In this document: positions 1 through 9,770 of the stretch, in pieces
How the letters are laid out: every line of letters begins with the position of its first letter
How positions within the stretch are numbered: position 1 is the stretch's first letter
Source of the DNA: Flavobacteriaceae bacterium CP2B
Lineage (GTDB): Bacteria > Bacteroidota > Bacteroidia > Flavobacteriales > Flavobacteriaceae
Length of the DNA stretch: 64,000 nucleotides
Reading direction: 5' to 3'
NCBI GenBank assembly: GCA_001683825.1
Contig: LXTR01000071.1
Coordinates: 1-64,000 of the forward strand
The notes under the pieces: generated by a model
Told to the model about the DNA's origin: nothing
The model's input: the letters and a program-made list of their open reading frames with translations, nothing else
The model's database searches: none
Translations under genes and position numbers: made by a program

Positions 1-1779
1 ATGGTACCCGACCCCCCCTTTACCCATCAGGTCCCCAAATGCCAGGGGCGACCCATCGCCCAGGGAAGTGTCGGGGAATCGTTCGTTCCGGTAATTTCCC
101 TTCCTTTGATATCGCTGTGAACTGTATTGCAGTGCGGCAAAGGCCTCCCATCGGCCCTTCTGGTATTGCAATTGTAAAAAGGGTTGTAGCGCCCCTGCCG
201 AGGATTCATAATGATAGCCAAAAGGTTCCCCTTGTTTCTTTTGCAGTTTCCCGTCCAGGTCATTCCCCGTCCCGGAAAATGGGTCTATATCCTCGTGAAA
301 GGAGGCCCCCAGGAGGTCTTTTATACGCGCAAAGTTAGTCGTCCTAAGGGTTCGGTACTGCAGCCCGGTGTCCAGCCGAAGGTGCTTCCCCAAAGATAGT
401 TGGAGCAGGGCCTGCAACCATCCCTGGCGCCCTTCGGCCACATCTTCGTAAAGCAGGTATGCGGCCCTGCCCCCCAAACCGGCTGCATTGTTGGCATGGT
501 AGAGGGATTCCCACTGGAGCCGGGGGTCTTCGACAAGGGTTTGTGCGGCCAATCGCGCGTTCAAAAAATTGGCGCCCCCCGGGTGGTTGACAGCATAACT
601 GGGAAGGTGGCGGTAGTATACCGGGTCCGGGTTCGGGGCATTGTAATAGCCCAGGCGGCTCCGGGCCTGGGCCCCCAGTTGGTACGCACCCCCCAGCTGC
701 ATGTACACTCCTTCTTTTTCCAGCCGGTAGTAGAGTTGTACCATGGGCTCCTGTACCTTCCGCACCCTGGAATTCCGCGGTTTTCCCGCCTGAAGCCCCC
801 AATAGGGGTTATAGGTGCTGCCCAAGAGCTGTTCCACCTCCCCTGTCAGGGCGGAAGATCCCCCGCGCCGGTTAGAAGCGGCCAGGGCCATCAGGGTAAG
901 CCGCTGCCCGGGGCTTATTTGGTATTCCAGGGAAGCAAAAGCTGACCAGGCATCATAAAATGTCCCCTCTATATACCCTTCTCCGGCCCACCGGCGCGAA
1001 GCAGACACCGCAAGGGCCAGGCCGGATTTGCCCGGGTAGGATACATAGGTCCCCATAAGCCGGCCGTTATAGGTACGGTTAGAAAAGGAGCCCGTAAACC
1101 GGTAGCCGGGACGCATACCCGAAGGCCCGGTATCTATGGAAATACTGCCCAGGACCCCACCAAATCGCCGGTCTGCGGCCCTCAGGCCCAGGGAAACATC
1201 CTGGTTACGGGTCACATCATTAAGCCCTCCCCAATGGTTCCACTGCGGCCGGCCGTCGTAGAGGCTGTTCATGGTAAAGCCGTTCAACAGGATCCCTGTA
1301 TGCCGGGAATCATAGCCCCGGGGCCTGAAAAATGCCAGGCTGAAATCAAAGGCGGCCCGGTTCAGGAAAACATCCCTGCTAGCCCGCAGGAGCGCATAGC
1401 CCGGGGCCAGGCCTTCCTCCTCCAACCGGCTTTCCGCGAGGTTTATCAAAGGGGCTTCATGGCCTGAAAGCGAAATGGGCTCCATGGAGACCATCCCCAC
1501 ATCGAGCGGCACCCCTTCCACCAGCAAAATGGGCATTCGTAAGTTCCTATAACCGTTTAATTCCAGCAGCAATACATGACGCCCTGCGGGGGCGTCGGGA
1601 AACTCAAAATGGCCACGGGCATCAGACCGCGTGGCGAAAGGGCTACCTTCCACCATAAGGGCAACCCCCTGTAGTGTTTCACCCGTACGAATATCCGTCA
1701 CCCGGCCCAGTACGGCCACTTTCTGCGAACGCAGGGGAACGATGACAAGCAAGGCCAGGAAGAGCAGGTATGTTTTCAT
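1..1779 (-). CDS. TonB-dependent outer membrane receptor, C-terminus outside window
   Basis: The minus-strand frame opens at an ATG (1777-1779) and stays open to the first base of the window, so the 3' end of the gene is missing. The product begins with a signal peptide (MKTYLLFLALLVIVPLRSQK). An N-terminal carboxypeptidase-regulatory-like fold of about 80 residues follows (GRVTDIRTGETLQGVALMVE...), and then a plug region with LLNGFTMNSLYDGR. The visible barrel part is rich in Tyr/Arg/Gly strands. In Bacteroidota such proteins import large substrates, energised by TonB. No substrate can be read from the sequence. The gene is divergent from the secreted endonuclease at 1860 with about 80 bp between them, and the two may form a functional unit. 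Confidence 0.8.
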   Translation of the reverse strand, partial: MKTYLLFLALLVIVPLRSQKVAVLGRVTDIRTGETLQGVALMVEGSPFATRSDARGHFEFPDAPAGRHVLLLELNGYRNLRMPILLVEGVPLDVGMVSMEPISLSGHEAPLINLAESRLEEEGLAPGYALLRASRDVFLNRAAFDFSLAFFRPRGYDSRHTGILLNGFTMNSLYDGRPQWNHWGGLNDVTRNQDVSLGLRAADRRFGGVLGSISIDTGPSGMRPGYRFTGSFSNRTYNGRLMGTYVSYPGKSGLALAVSASRRWAGEGYIEGTFYDAWSAFASLEYQISPGQRLTLMALAASNRRGGSSALTGEVEQLLGSTYNPYWGLQAGKPRNSRVRKVQEPMVQLYYRLEKEGVYMQLGGAYQLGAQARSRLGYYNAPNPDPVYYRHLPSYAVNHPGGANFLNARLAAQTLVEDPRLQWESLYHANNAAGLGGRAAYLLYEDVAEGRQGWLQALLQLSLGKHLRLDTGLQYRTLRTTNFARIKDLLGASFHEDIDPFSGTGNDLDGKLQKKQGEPFGYHYESSAGALQPFLQLQYQKGRWEAFAALQYSSQRYQRKGNYRNERFPDTSLGDGSPLAFGDLMGKGGVGYH

Positions 1780-1859
1780 AACCCATGGTTGAGGATGGCC
1801 AAAATAGGCCAGGGCACTGCACACTCCTTGCAGTGGTCAACCGTAGCTTGGGAGGCACT

Positions 1860-2927
1860 ATGAAAACATGCCTGCATTCAATTAAAGGCGGGGGGTTGGC
1901 CTTGCTGTTGCCCTGGATTTTCTTCCAGGCCTGCATGGGACAGGAAGGGTCCTTATACCGGATCCGCACCCTGGCCTTTTACAACCTGGAGAACCTGTTC
2001 GACACGCATCGCGACACGCTGATTTACGACGGTGCGCGTACACCCAGGGGCAAAGACCGCTGGACCCAGGAACGGTACCAGGAAAAAATAGGAAAGATGG
2101 CATGGGTACTGTCGCAAATCGGACGGGATCCCGCGCCCGGCGCGCCCGACCTGATAGGGGTGTGTGAGGTGGAAAACCGCCGGGTCCTGAATGACCTCGT
2201 ATGGCATCCCCGCTTACGAAGGGAGCAATACGGCATCATCCATTTTGATTCTCCGGACGAAAGGGGTATTGATGTCGCCCTGTTGTACAAAAAGGCCGCC
2301 TTCAGCCCCACGGCCTCCAAAAGCCACCGCCTCTTGCTTTACGACGCGGACCAACAACGGGATTACACAAGGGATGTCCTGGTGGTAAGCGGGTTGCTGG
2401 ATGGGGAAGAACTCTACCTGCTGGTGAACCACTGGCCTTCACGTAGCGGGGGCCAGGCCCGTAGTGATCCCTACCGAAAGGCAGCAGCCGAACTGAACCT
2501 GAAGATCATAGACTCCATCTACCGCTGGGAGGCCCACCCAAAATTGGTGGTTATGGGCGATTTCAATGACAACCCCCTGGACGACAGCCTGAAAAAAATA
2601 TTGAAGTCAACAGGGGATACCGCCAAACCGGAGGCCCGCCAATTATACAACCCTATGGAGGCCCTGTATAAAAAAGGGGCGGGGAGCCTGGCCTACCGGG
2701 ACACCTGGAGCCTGTTTGACCAGATCCTTTTAAGCGCAAACTGGCTACCCACGCAACAGGAGGGCTACCATTTCTGGAAGGCGGGCATCTATGATCCGCC
2801 TTACCTGTCCCAGCAGCGGGGGCGCTTTCGTTCGTATCCCTACCGTACCTACACGGGGGGGCGCTACACCGGTGGGTACAGCGACCATTTCCCGGTGTAC
2901 GCCTACCTGCTCAGGAAGGCCCCTTGA
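1860..2927 (+). CDS. secreted endonuclease/exonuclease/phosphatase family protein
   Basis: The 355-residue protein has an N-terminal hydrophobic segment ending near FFQACMGQ, so it is exported and possibly a lipoprotein. The body shows the EEP-fold hallmarks: FYNLENLFD early on, GVCEVEN (catalytic Glu), LLVNHWPSR (His), VMGDFNDNP (Asp/Asn) and a C-terminal SDHFPV. Family members hydrolyse phosphodiesters in nucleic acids or other phosphoesters. The ATG at 1860 was chosen over an upstream in-frame ATG at 1785 because it starts the signal peptide. It lies divergent to a TonB receptor and convergent, 3 bp apart, with the DUF1080 gene. An extracellular nuclease role in nucleotide or phosphate scavenging is an inference. 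Confidence 0.85.
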   Translation: MKTCLHSIKGGGLALLLPWIFFQACMGQEGSLYRIRTLAFYNLENLFDTHRDTLIYDGARTPRGKDRWTQERYQEKIGKMAWVLSQIGRDPAPGAPDLIGVCEVENRRVLNDLVWHPRLRREQYGIIHFDSPDERGIDVALLYKKAAFSPTASKSHRLLLYDADQQRDYTRDVLVVSGLLDGEELYLLVNHWPSRSGGQARSDPYRKAAAELNLKIIDSIYRWEAHPKLVVMGDFNDNPLDDSLKKILKSTGDTAKPEARQLYNPMEALYKKGAGSLAYRDTWSLFDQILLSANWLPTQQEGYHFWKAGIYDPPYLSQQRGRFRSYPYRTYTGGRYTGGYSDHFPVYAYLLRKAP

Positions 2928-2930
2928 TTG

Positions 2931-3533
2931 TTATTCGGGCTTGACCAGGGTAATATTCCTCCACTTCACCCTGATCCCTCCTCCATCGTGGATTTGGAGG
3001 GCAATGGATCCTACCCCCTGTCCGATCTTTTCATCGGTCAGGCTTACCATCTCCTCCCCATTGAGCCAGGAGGTCAGCTGGTCGCCCATCACCCGGATCT
3101 TAAGCGTATTCCAGTCACCAAATTTCAGGGCTTTGTCCTTTTCGGCCGGAGGCTGGATAAGCCACCCGCGTCCGTAGGATTCATACACCCCACCGGTATG
3201 GTGCCCAGGGGGGGCTACTTCTACCTGCCAGCCGCTCACCTTGGTGCCATCTACGGTTGAACGAATAAATACACCGCTATTGCCGTTGGCTTCCTGTTGG
3301 AATTCCAGGGTTAGCTCAAAGTCGGAATAATGTTCGTCGGTAGCCAGGTAGCCATAACCCGCATCCGGGCCGCTTTCGGAGATCAGCAAGGCGTCTTCCA
3401 CATACCATTTCTCGGTACCGTAAACGGTCCAACCAGATAGGTCTTTGCCGTTAAAGAGTGTTATTTCCTGGGCCAGCAGGCTGCCGGAATACAACAGGCC
3501 TATGGCCATCATCAAACTAAGGTGTTTTTTCAT
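2931..3533 (-). CDS. DUF1080 (3-keto-disaccharide hydrolase-type) secreted protein
   Basis: The 200-residue protein has a signal peptide (MKKHLSLMMAIGLLYSGSLLAQ). The jelly-roll domain typical of DUF1080 follows: FNGKDLSGWTVYG at the start, the strand FELTLEFQQEANGNSGVFIRS, WQVEV..GHHTGG, and the C-terminal WRNITLVKPE. DUF1080 members from Bacteroidota and Planctomycetota act on 3-keto-glycosides or are laminin-G-like carbohydrate binders. The domain makes up nearly the whole protein. The gene follows a small membrane-protein gene on the same strand 25 bp away and may be cotranscribed with it. The exact substrate is unknown. Confidence 0.85.
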   Translation of the reverse strand: MKKHLSLMMAIGLLYSGSLLAQEITLFNGKDLSGWTVYGTEKWYVEDALLISESGPDAGYGYLATDEHYSDFELTLEFQQEANGNSGVFIRSTVDGTKVSGWQVEVAPPGHHTGGVYESYGRGWLIQPPAEKDKALKFGDWNTLKIRVMGDQLTSWLNGEEMVSLTDEKIGQGVGSIALQIHDGGGIRVKWRNITLVKPE

Positions 3534-3558
3534 TGGAATGTTATTTATGTGAATATTG

Positions 3559-3996
3559 TTATGCGAACCATTGTGCCCAGGGAAGCCTGCTGAGGATCAG
3601 CAAAAGCCCCAGGCCGTAAAATATGGAAATCGCTTTGAATTTTTTCCGGGCTTCCATCACTTTCTTATGTCGGGACCATCCGGCGGTGATCAGGATGATA
3701 GCCACAATATTGATCAGGGGGTGTTCCAGGGCCAGCAACCTGGCAGCAGAATTCATCCCGCCCATCCCCAGGTTGAGTATGGCATCCAGGCCGTTCGCAG
3801 AAACAAAGTACAGTACCAGACCCAACACCAGTTGCAGGTGCGAAAGGATCAGGGCGAAAAGGCTGATGCGGAAGTCTTTTTCCAGGGTAAATAGTTTGTC
3901 GCGGCTGTAGCCAAGGAGGGCGTTGACCACCGCGATAATAAGGACCACCAACACCACATAGGCCAGGTAGGAGTGCACGGTTTTTAGTATTTCCAT
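3559..3996 (-). CDS. small four-helix membrane protein, cytochrome b-like
   Basis: The 145-residue protein has four clear hydrophobic helices (about 10-30, 45-65, 85-105 and 120-140). His residues sit at helix edges (TVHSYLAYVV, LSHLQLVLG, EHPLINIVA). This pattern is common in small Flavobacteriia proteins annotated as cytochrome b-like, and the histidines could bind heme, but no decisive motif is present. It lies directly upstream of the DUF1080 gene on the same strand. A general inner-membrane protein is the safe call. Confidence 0.6.
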   Translation of the reverse strand: MEILKTVHSYLAYVVLVVLIIAVVNALLGYSRDKLFTLEKDFRISLFALILSHLQLVLGLVLYFVSANGLDAILNLGMGGMNSAARLLALEHPLINIVAIILITAGWSRHKKVMEARKKFKAISIFYGLGLLLILSRLPWAQWFA

Positions 3997-4046
3997 GGTT
4001 TTGTTTTACTGGGTTGAAGTGATAAAGATACTTTTTTTTGAGCACA

Positions 4047-4074
4047 AAAAACCCCGGCATGTAGCCGGGGTTTG
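4047..4074 (-). terminator. Rho-independent terminator after the TonB receptor gene
   Basis: A 7-bp GC stem (CCCCGGC / GCCGGGG) with a five-base loop lies 24 bp downstream of the minus-strand receptor stop. On the minus strand it is followed by a T run. The A run on the other side gives some bidirectional character toward the gene at 3559-3996. Confidence 0.75.
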
Positions 4075-4097
4075 GTGTAAGGTATGGGTTTCCGCTC

Positions 4098-6680
4098 CTA
4101 GAAATTGTAGCGGGCACTGATATTGAAGGTCCTTCCGATTCCCAGGTAATACCCAAAGGAATCCTTCTGGCTGATATAGTCAGCGTCAAACAGGTTGTAG
4201 ACGTTCCCCCTGAGCACCAATTCATCGGTTCCCAGATTGAATTTATAGGTAGCCCCCGCATCCACCAGCGTATAGGCGGGCAGCCTTTCGGATTGGAAAA
4301 CCTCGCCAGATTGGGAGGCCTCTATCACATCCTGGGTGTCCACAAAGCCGTATAGTTCGGTGTAGATGTTAAGGTCGGCGTCTATGCTGAACCCTTCCCA
4401 GATATCGATCATGGTCCCGGCGCCGGTGGATGCCTGGGGTGCCTGCCCGATCTTGGTCCCGGTAAGGTCTACGTTGCCCCTGGCGATCAAGGCGGCGGTT
4501 TCATCGTCTTCGGTAATGAACGGCGTACTGCCGTCATACTCCCAATTGTTTACGGTACCATGCCATTTGAGCAGGAAGGCGGCCGACGGCCTGTACCTAA
4601 CATCCACCTCAATGCCCTTATGCACCTGGGCGATATCGGTGTAGCGGGTGCGCACATCGGTCTCTACCCCGTTGATGTCCTGGGTCCCAAAATCCTGGAG
4701 GAACCTGTTGGCCCACTTGGTATAGTAGAGGTTGACATTGACCCTGAAATCGCTATTGTTAAAGCGGTATCCGCCTTCCAGCCCGGTTATCTCCTCGTTG
4801 TCCACTTCAGGCTCGACCACCTCGTTGGAATAGCGGATATTGGAGAAGATGTTGTCCAGGTAGGCCTGCCTTGAGTACTGGCCCGCGTTGAAAAAGATGG
4901 TATGCCTGCTGTCAAACGAATACCCGATGCCCCCTTTGACATTCCAGCCGAAACGGTTCAGCTTTTCAGACTCGCCTTCGCCATCGCCAAAACCGCTCAG
5001 GCGGCCTTCGCGCTGGTAGTCCTGGTTGGACACTGCCCCCTGGAAAAAGGCAGAAACCTTATCCGTGGCGTATTCCACCTGGCCGAAAACCCCCTGGTAG
5101 TTGATGTTTTCAGAATAGTCGTAATCGTACCGCTGGTCCTCATCGGCAAAATCAGTGAGCGCTGACCAGGGATCTGCTTCAAATGTTTCAGATATCACGT
5201 AATCGCTGGGGCGGTCTGTACGGAAATTATCCTGGTAGCCATCCAGGCCCAGAAGGTTGACCAGCTGCCGGAAGTGGTCGCCTTTATAGAACCGGAAATC
5301 GGCCCCGATGTTCATAGACCACTCCTGTGTAGGGTTGTATTCAAAGTTGGTAAGGGCCCCGTACCAATTGTGGTTGTTTACCGATGCCCTTAAGATCCCT
5401 GAAGTCCCGAAGGCTCCAAGGCCATTGGGGTTAGAGGCGATGTTATTGGCTACGATGGCGTCAAAATCAACCTGCCCGTCTTCCCGGAAAAAGTCGTCCT
5501 GGGCGCCCAGCGGTCCTGTTCCCCCTCCACGGCCCCAGGAAGCATAGATGACGGTAGAAAGTGCCGAAGCATCGCTGATATTCCAGTCCCAGTTAAGGTT
5601 GGCCACGGGTTTGTGGTAATAGTTCCTCCTGAAACTCAGCTGTTCGCCGTCCAGGAAGCCCGCGTTGGGGTTGTACTTTTCACCGAATTCCTCGTAATCC
5701 TCCAGGTCCTTGGAGAAGTTCTGCCCGTGGTACTGTGGCGCCCCGGTTATGAGGAAGTTAAACATATGGTTGTCATTGGGCTTGAAGCCTACCCCAAAAA
5801 AGTAGTTCTGGCCCTGTCCAAAGGTACCCCCTGCAAACTTGCGATGTGCCTGCCAGTGGTCGAGCAATACCGAAAAAGCCCATTTGTCTTCCAGGCCGGA
5901 ATCATAGCTTGCCGTGGTCTTGACGTAGCTGTCGTTCCCCGCAACGAAACGGGCGAAACCGCCCTGCTGGCGTTCAGCCGCTTTAGAGACAATATTGATG
6001 GTCCCCCCTACGGAAGAAATGGCCAGTTTGGAAGAACCCAGCCCTCGTTGTACCTGTACGGCATTGGCCACATCGGCCATCCCGGCCCAGTTGGACCAGT
6101 AAACCTGCCCATCTTCCACGCCATTGATGGGTTGTCCGTTTAGTAGCACGGCGGTGTTGGTTTGGTCAAATCCCCTAAGGAAAATCTGCGAATCACCGAA
6201 TCCCCCGGCCTGGTTGGATACATAAACGTTGGGCGTGTTCTTCATGGTCTCCGTAAATTCCACGTTGCCCACAAACTTGGTCTGGATCTCGGTTACCGGA
6301 ATGCTGGAGACCGCGATGGGTGTCTGCCGGTCCCGTGCAAGGTCGATAATACCCGAACCCACGACGACGACCCCTTCCAGTTCTTCGGCATCGGCCTGCA
6401 GCGAGATAGTGCCCAGGTCCGTATCTCCGCTAAAGCTGATCTGTTGTGGAACAAAGCCCAGGTAGGAAACAACCAGAGTCCCTGATTCCCTGGGTACATC
6501 AAGGCTGAAGTTCCCGTCAAAGTCTGCCGAGGCCCCAAGGTTTGTCCCCTTTAAAAGCACGTTGGCCCCGGGCAAGGGTCCGCCAAGCTCTCCGTCGGTT
6601 ACCGTACCGGTAATGGTGGCTTGCGAAAAGGCAGCCACTGTAAGCATAAAGGCAGCGAATGCAGTGTAGATCTTTCTCAT
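4098..6680 (-). CDS. TonB-dependent receptor with carboxypeptidase-like domain
   Basis: The 860-residue protein has a signal peptide (MRKIYTAFAAFMLTVAAFSQ). The CarboxypepD_reg-like domain (TITGTVTDGELGGPLPGANVLLKGTNLGASADFDGNFSLDV, shortened here) occupies about residues 20-105. A plug domain follows with FLRGFDQTNTAVLLNGQP (about 165-185) and GGTINIVSK. A long beta-barrel ends in aromatic FNISARYNF, the usual outer-membrane C-terminus. It is an active importer in the outer membrane. No SusD partner is adjacent, so it is probably not a classical glycan-uptake pair. The upstream 176 bp (6681-6856) is AT-rich and should hold the promoter. Downstream is a strong terminator. Confidence 0.88.
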   Translation of the reverse strand: MRKIYTAFAAFMLTVAAFSQATITGTVTDGELGGPLPGANVLLKGTNLGASADFDGNFSLDVPRESGTLVVSYLGFVPQQISFSGDTDLGTISLQADAEELEGVVVVGSGIIDLARDRQTPIAVSSIPVTEIQTKFVGNVEFTETMKNTPNVYVSNQAGGFGDSQIFLRGFDQTNTAVLLNGQPINGVEDGQVYWSNWAGMADVANAVQVQRGLGSSKLAISSVGGTINIVSKAAERQQGGFARFVAGNDSYVKTTASYDSGLEDKWAFSVLLDHWQAHRKFAGGTFGQGQNYFFGVGFKPNDNHMFNFLITGAPQYHGQNFSKDLEDYEEFGEKYNPNAGFLDGEQLSFRRNYYHKPVANLNWDWNISDASALSTVIYASWGRGGGTGPLGAQDDFFREDGQVDFDAIVANNIASNPNGLGAFGTSGILRASVNNHNWYGALTNFEYNPTQEWSMNIGADFRFYKGDHFRQLVNLLGLDGYQDNFRTDRPSDYVISETFEADPWSALTDFADEDQRYDYDYSENINYQGVFGQVEYATDKVSAFFQGAVSNQDYQREGRLSGFGDGEGESEKLNRFGWNVKGGIGYSFDSRHTIFFNAGQYSRQAYLDNIFSNIRYSNEVVEPEVDNEEITGLEGGYRFNNSDFRVNVNLYYTKWANRFLQDFGTQDINGVETDVRTRYTDIAQVHKGIEVDVRYRPSAAFLLKWHGTVNNWEYDGSTPFITEDDETAALIARGNVDLTGTKIGQAPQASTGAGTMIDIWEGFSIDADLNIYTELYGFVDTQDVIEASQSGEVFQSERLPAYTLVDAGATYKFNLGTDELVLRGNVYNLFDADYISQKDSFGYYLGIGRTFNISARYNF

Positions 6681-6856
6681 GTTCTCGATTTTTAGTGTTA
6701 CTTCGTTTAAGAGCGCTACAAAAGTGTTCCTATTTGCGGAAACATGTATTACCCCAATGTTAAATTAGCGTGGCTAAATTAACACAAAATTAGCAACTAT
6801 ATTTTCGATAAAGGACTGTAAATGAACACCTTTACCAAAATTGAGAAGTGGGAATA

Positions 6857-8494
6857 TTATTTCTTAAAATATTGCAGTAATTGCAAAGTGGAGCTATCGT
6901 GTTTGGAGATTTCGGAACTTTGGAGGTCCTTCAGGATGGTATTGGCCAGTTGTTTTCCAAGTTCCACCCCCCACTGGTCATAGCTGAAGATGTCCCACAG
7001 CACCCCCTGGACGAATATCTTGTGTTCGTACATGGCAATCAGGGACCCCAGGGTATGGGGGCTCAGGTGGTCTATAAGGATGGTGGTGGTGGGCTTGTTC
7101 CCCTCGAACACCTTAAAAGGCATCAGGGCTTTGATGGCGGGTTCCGCCATGCCGCCCTTCTCCAATTCTGAACGGACCTCCCGGGCGGTTTTGCCGTTCA
7201 TCAGGGCTTCGGTCTGGGCAAAAAAGTTAGCCATAAGCTTCTGATGGTGGTCCGTATCGCCATGCAGTGATCTTTTAAAGCCAATAAAATCTGCCGGGAT
7301 GAGTTTGGTGCCCTGGTGGATCAACTGGAAAAAGGCATGTTGGGAGTTCGTCCCGGGTTCCCCCCAAATGATGGTCCCCGTCTGGTAGGAAACGCGTTCC
7401 CCCCGGCGGTTCACACTTTTGCCGTTGCTTTCCATAATCCCCTGCTGCAAATAGGCCGACAGGCGGTGCAGGTACTGGCTGTAAGGGATGATGGCCTCTG
7501 TTTCTGCCCCGTAAAAATTGTTATACCAGACGCTGATCAGCCCCAGTATCACCGGGATATTTTCTTCAAAAGCCGTTTCCCTGAAATGCACATCCATGGC
7601 ATGGGCCCCCTGCAACAGTTCCTCAAAATGGTCGAATCCCACTGCCAGGGCAATGGACAAACCAACGGCACTCCATAGGGAAAACCGCCCCCCCACCCAG
7701 TCCCACATGGGGAAAACGTGTTCATCGGCAATACCAAATTCCGCGATTTTCTCGGTATTGGTGGATACTGCGGCAAAGTGCAGGGCGATATCTTCCTGTT
7801 TGGCGTGTTGCAGGAACCATTTCTTGATGGTAAGTGCGTTTGAAAGGGTCTCCTGGGTCGTAAAGGTCTTGGACACCACCACGAAAAGCGTGGTTTCCGG
7901 ATCCAGCGCCTTGATCACTTCCTTCACATGGTCGCCATCCACATTGCTCACAAAGTGCATTTTGAGGTGGTTGCCATAAAATTTAAGGGCTTCGGTCACC
8001 ATGGCCGGCCCCAGGTCGGATCCCCCGATCCCAATATTCACCACATCGGTAAATGCCTTTCCGGTATACCCCTTCTTTTTACCCGAAATAACGGCTTCCG
8101 AAAACAGCCTCATCTGTTCCTTTACACGGTATACCTCGGGCACAACGTTAACCCCGTCTACCAGGATGCTTTCTGTCTTAGGGGCCCTCAAAGCCGTGTG
8201 CATTACGGCACGGCCTTCGGTCTGGTTGATGGCATCCCCATAGAAGTAACACGCCATGGCCTTCTCCAGGCCTGCTTCACGGGCCAGTTGGAGCAACAGG
8301 TCGCGAGTAGTTTCGGTTATCCTGTTCTTGGAGTAATCCACAAGGAAGGACCCCCATTCCAGGCTGAACCTGGTGGCTCTTTGGCCATCTGCCTTAAAAA
8401 GGGCTTTCAGCTGTTGTTTCTCGTTTTCTTTATAGTGTTCCCGGAGTGCTTTCCAGGCTTTAGTAGACGTCGGATTGATGGTCGGTAATGGCAT
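6857..8494 (-). CDS. pgi: glucose-6-phosphate isomerase
   Basis: The protein of about 545 residues matches full-length PGI. It interconverts glucose-6-phosphate and fructose-6-phosphate in glycolysis and gluconeogenesis. Visible signatures are the sugar-binding segment [27 protein letters not shown], the PGI signature [15 protein letters not shown], and [23 protein letters not shown] with the catalytic Glu and His region. The ATG at 8494 gives [12 protein letters not shown], the usual N-terminus; an in-frame ATG at 8503 is possible. Its 5' end overlaps the M23 peptidase gene by 35 bp on the same strand, which suggests cotranscription. Confidence 0.95.
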   Translation of the reverse strand: MPLPTINPTSTKAWKALREHYKENEKQQLKALFKADGQRATRFSLEWGSFLVDYSKNRITETTRDLLLQLAREAGLEKAMACYFYGDAINQTEGRAVMHTALRAPKTESILVDGVNVVPEVYRVKEQMRLFSEAVISGKKKGYTGKAFTDVVNIGIGGSDLGPAMVTEALKFYGNHLKMHFVSNVDGDHVKEVIKALDPETTLFVVVSKTFTTQETLSNALTIKKWFLQHAKQEDIALHFAAVSTNTEKIAEFGIADEHVFPMWDWVGGRFSLWSAVGLSIALAVGFDHFEELLQGAHAMDVHFRETAFEENIPVILGLISVWYNNFYGAETEAIIPYSQYLHRLSAYLQQGIMESNGKSVNRRGERVSYQTGTIIWGEPGTNSQHAFFQLIHQGTKLIPADFIGFKRSLHGDTDHHQKLMANFFAQTEALMNGKTAREVRSELEKGGMAEPAIKALMPFKVFEGNKPTTTILIDHLSPHTLGSLIAMYEHKIFVQGVLWDIFSYDQWGVELGKQLANTILKDLQSSEISKHDSSTLQLLQYFKK

Positions 8495-9770
8495 GCTCTT
8501 CATTAAGCGTTAGCAACTCTTCTTCTGGGTATTCCTGGAACTGGATACAGTCTAACTGCGTCTTAAGCGGGTTGACGTATTCGTAAAAATCGGGCCTTAA
8601 GGATTCGGCCAGGGGCTCAGCGGCCGGGAGTTCTTCCCTGAGCGGGTCTACCTGCCTGCCGTTCTTCCAGAAGCGATAGCATACATGGGGGCCGCCGGTA
8701 TTGCCGGTCATCCCGATCCAGCCAATCACATCCCCCTGTCGCACAAACTGCCCGCGTTTTACATTCTGGGCTTTCATATGCAGGTACTGGGTACTGTAGG
8801 TTCCGTTGTGGCGGATCTTGACATATTTCCCGTTACCCCCGCGGCGGGTAGATTCCACTACCGTGCCATCGGCCGTAGCCATGATGGGGGTTCCCAGGGG
8901 AGCCGCGTAATCGGTCCCCTTGTGGGGCCGCACCTTGTACCCGTAGTACCGGATCCTTCGCTTTAGGTTGTACCTGGAGGAAATACGGCTAAACTTGACG
9001 GGGGCACGGAGAAAGGTGCGACGGAGGTTGTTGGCTTCTTCATCGAAATAATCGACCACATTTTTCAGGGAATCCGACTCATAGGCAAACGCGTAGAGGG
9101 GGGTGCCGTTGTGTTCAAAATAGGCCGCTTCTATGGGGCCGGCGCCGGCATAGACACTGTCATTAATGTATTTTTCCTTGTAGATTACCTTGAACTTGTC
9201 GCCCTTCTGCAACCGGAAGAAGTCAATCGTCCAGGCATATATTTCAGAGAGGCTGTTGGTCACGTTATAATCAATGCCCTGTTCCAGGATGGCTTCGGAC
9301 AGGGAGCTTTCTATGACCCCGGAGGCTTCGCGGAGCACTTCCCTCACCTGCTGCCGTCCCTTGTAAACCATCACACTGTCGCGGAAATCGACCACTGTGT
9401 AATTAATAGCGTCATTCTGGTACACAAAAACCTGGGCGGCCTGGGTGGTATCCCTGGATTTCAGTAAAAGGTAGGGTCGGCCTGCACGAATACGGCGTGC
9501 GTCAAAAATGTCCCTGTATTTTTCGGCTACCAGGGCTATCTTGGGGTAGTCCACCTTGTTCTGGATCATCAATTCGCCAAAACTTTCGCCTCTCCTGATG
9601 GTGTCGTGCTGCACGTCAAACTCCTCCAGGTTAAAACCAAATTTTTCGGTTGGCACCTGTATTTCCATCGGGGCGGCAACCTCGGTTTCCTGATGTTCTG
9701 CGATGGTGCTTTCCTCTTTGCAGGAGGTCGCACAAATAATTAAGAGAAAGATGCCCCAATACGTCTTCAT
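8460..9770 (-). CDS. M23 family metallopeptidase, lipoprotein
   Basis: The 436-residue protein starts with a lipoprotein signal (LLIICATSC at about 9-17). The central part resembles OapA/LysM-type spacer regions found in MepM-like hydrolases ([10 protein letters not shown]...). The C-terminal LytM domain has [16 protein letters not shown] (Zn-ligand His and Asp), [10 protein letters not shown] and [16 protein letters not shown]. The family cuts peptidoglycan cross-link peptides in the periplasm. In this protein the usual HxH zinc motif reads HVC, so the third ligand is Cys. It sits in a tight run with pgi (overlap) and the dioxygenase gene (4-bp overlap). Confidence 0.88.
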   Translation of the reverse strand: MKTYWGIFLLIICATSCKEESTIAEHQETEVAAPMEIQVPTEKFGFNLEEFDVQHDTIRRGESFGELMIQNKVDYPKIALVAEKYRDIFDARRIRAGRPYLLLKSRDTTQAAQVFVYQNDAINYTVVDFRDSVMVYKGRQQVREVLREASGVIESSLSEAILEQGIDYNVTNSLSEIYAWTIDFFRLQKGDKFKVIYKEKYINDSVYAGAGPIEAAYFEHNGTPLYAFAYESDSLKNVVDYFDEEANNLRRTFLRAPVKFSRISSRYNLKRRIRYYGYKVRPHKGTDYAAPLGTPIMATADGTVVESTRRGGNGKYVKIRHNGTYSTQYLHMKAQNVKRGQFVRQGDVIGWIGMTGNTGGPHVCYRFWKNGRQVDPLREELPAAEPLAESLRPDFYEYVNPLKTQLDCIQFQEYPEEELLTLNEEHAITDHQSDVY

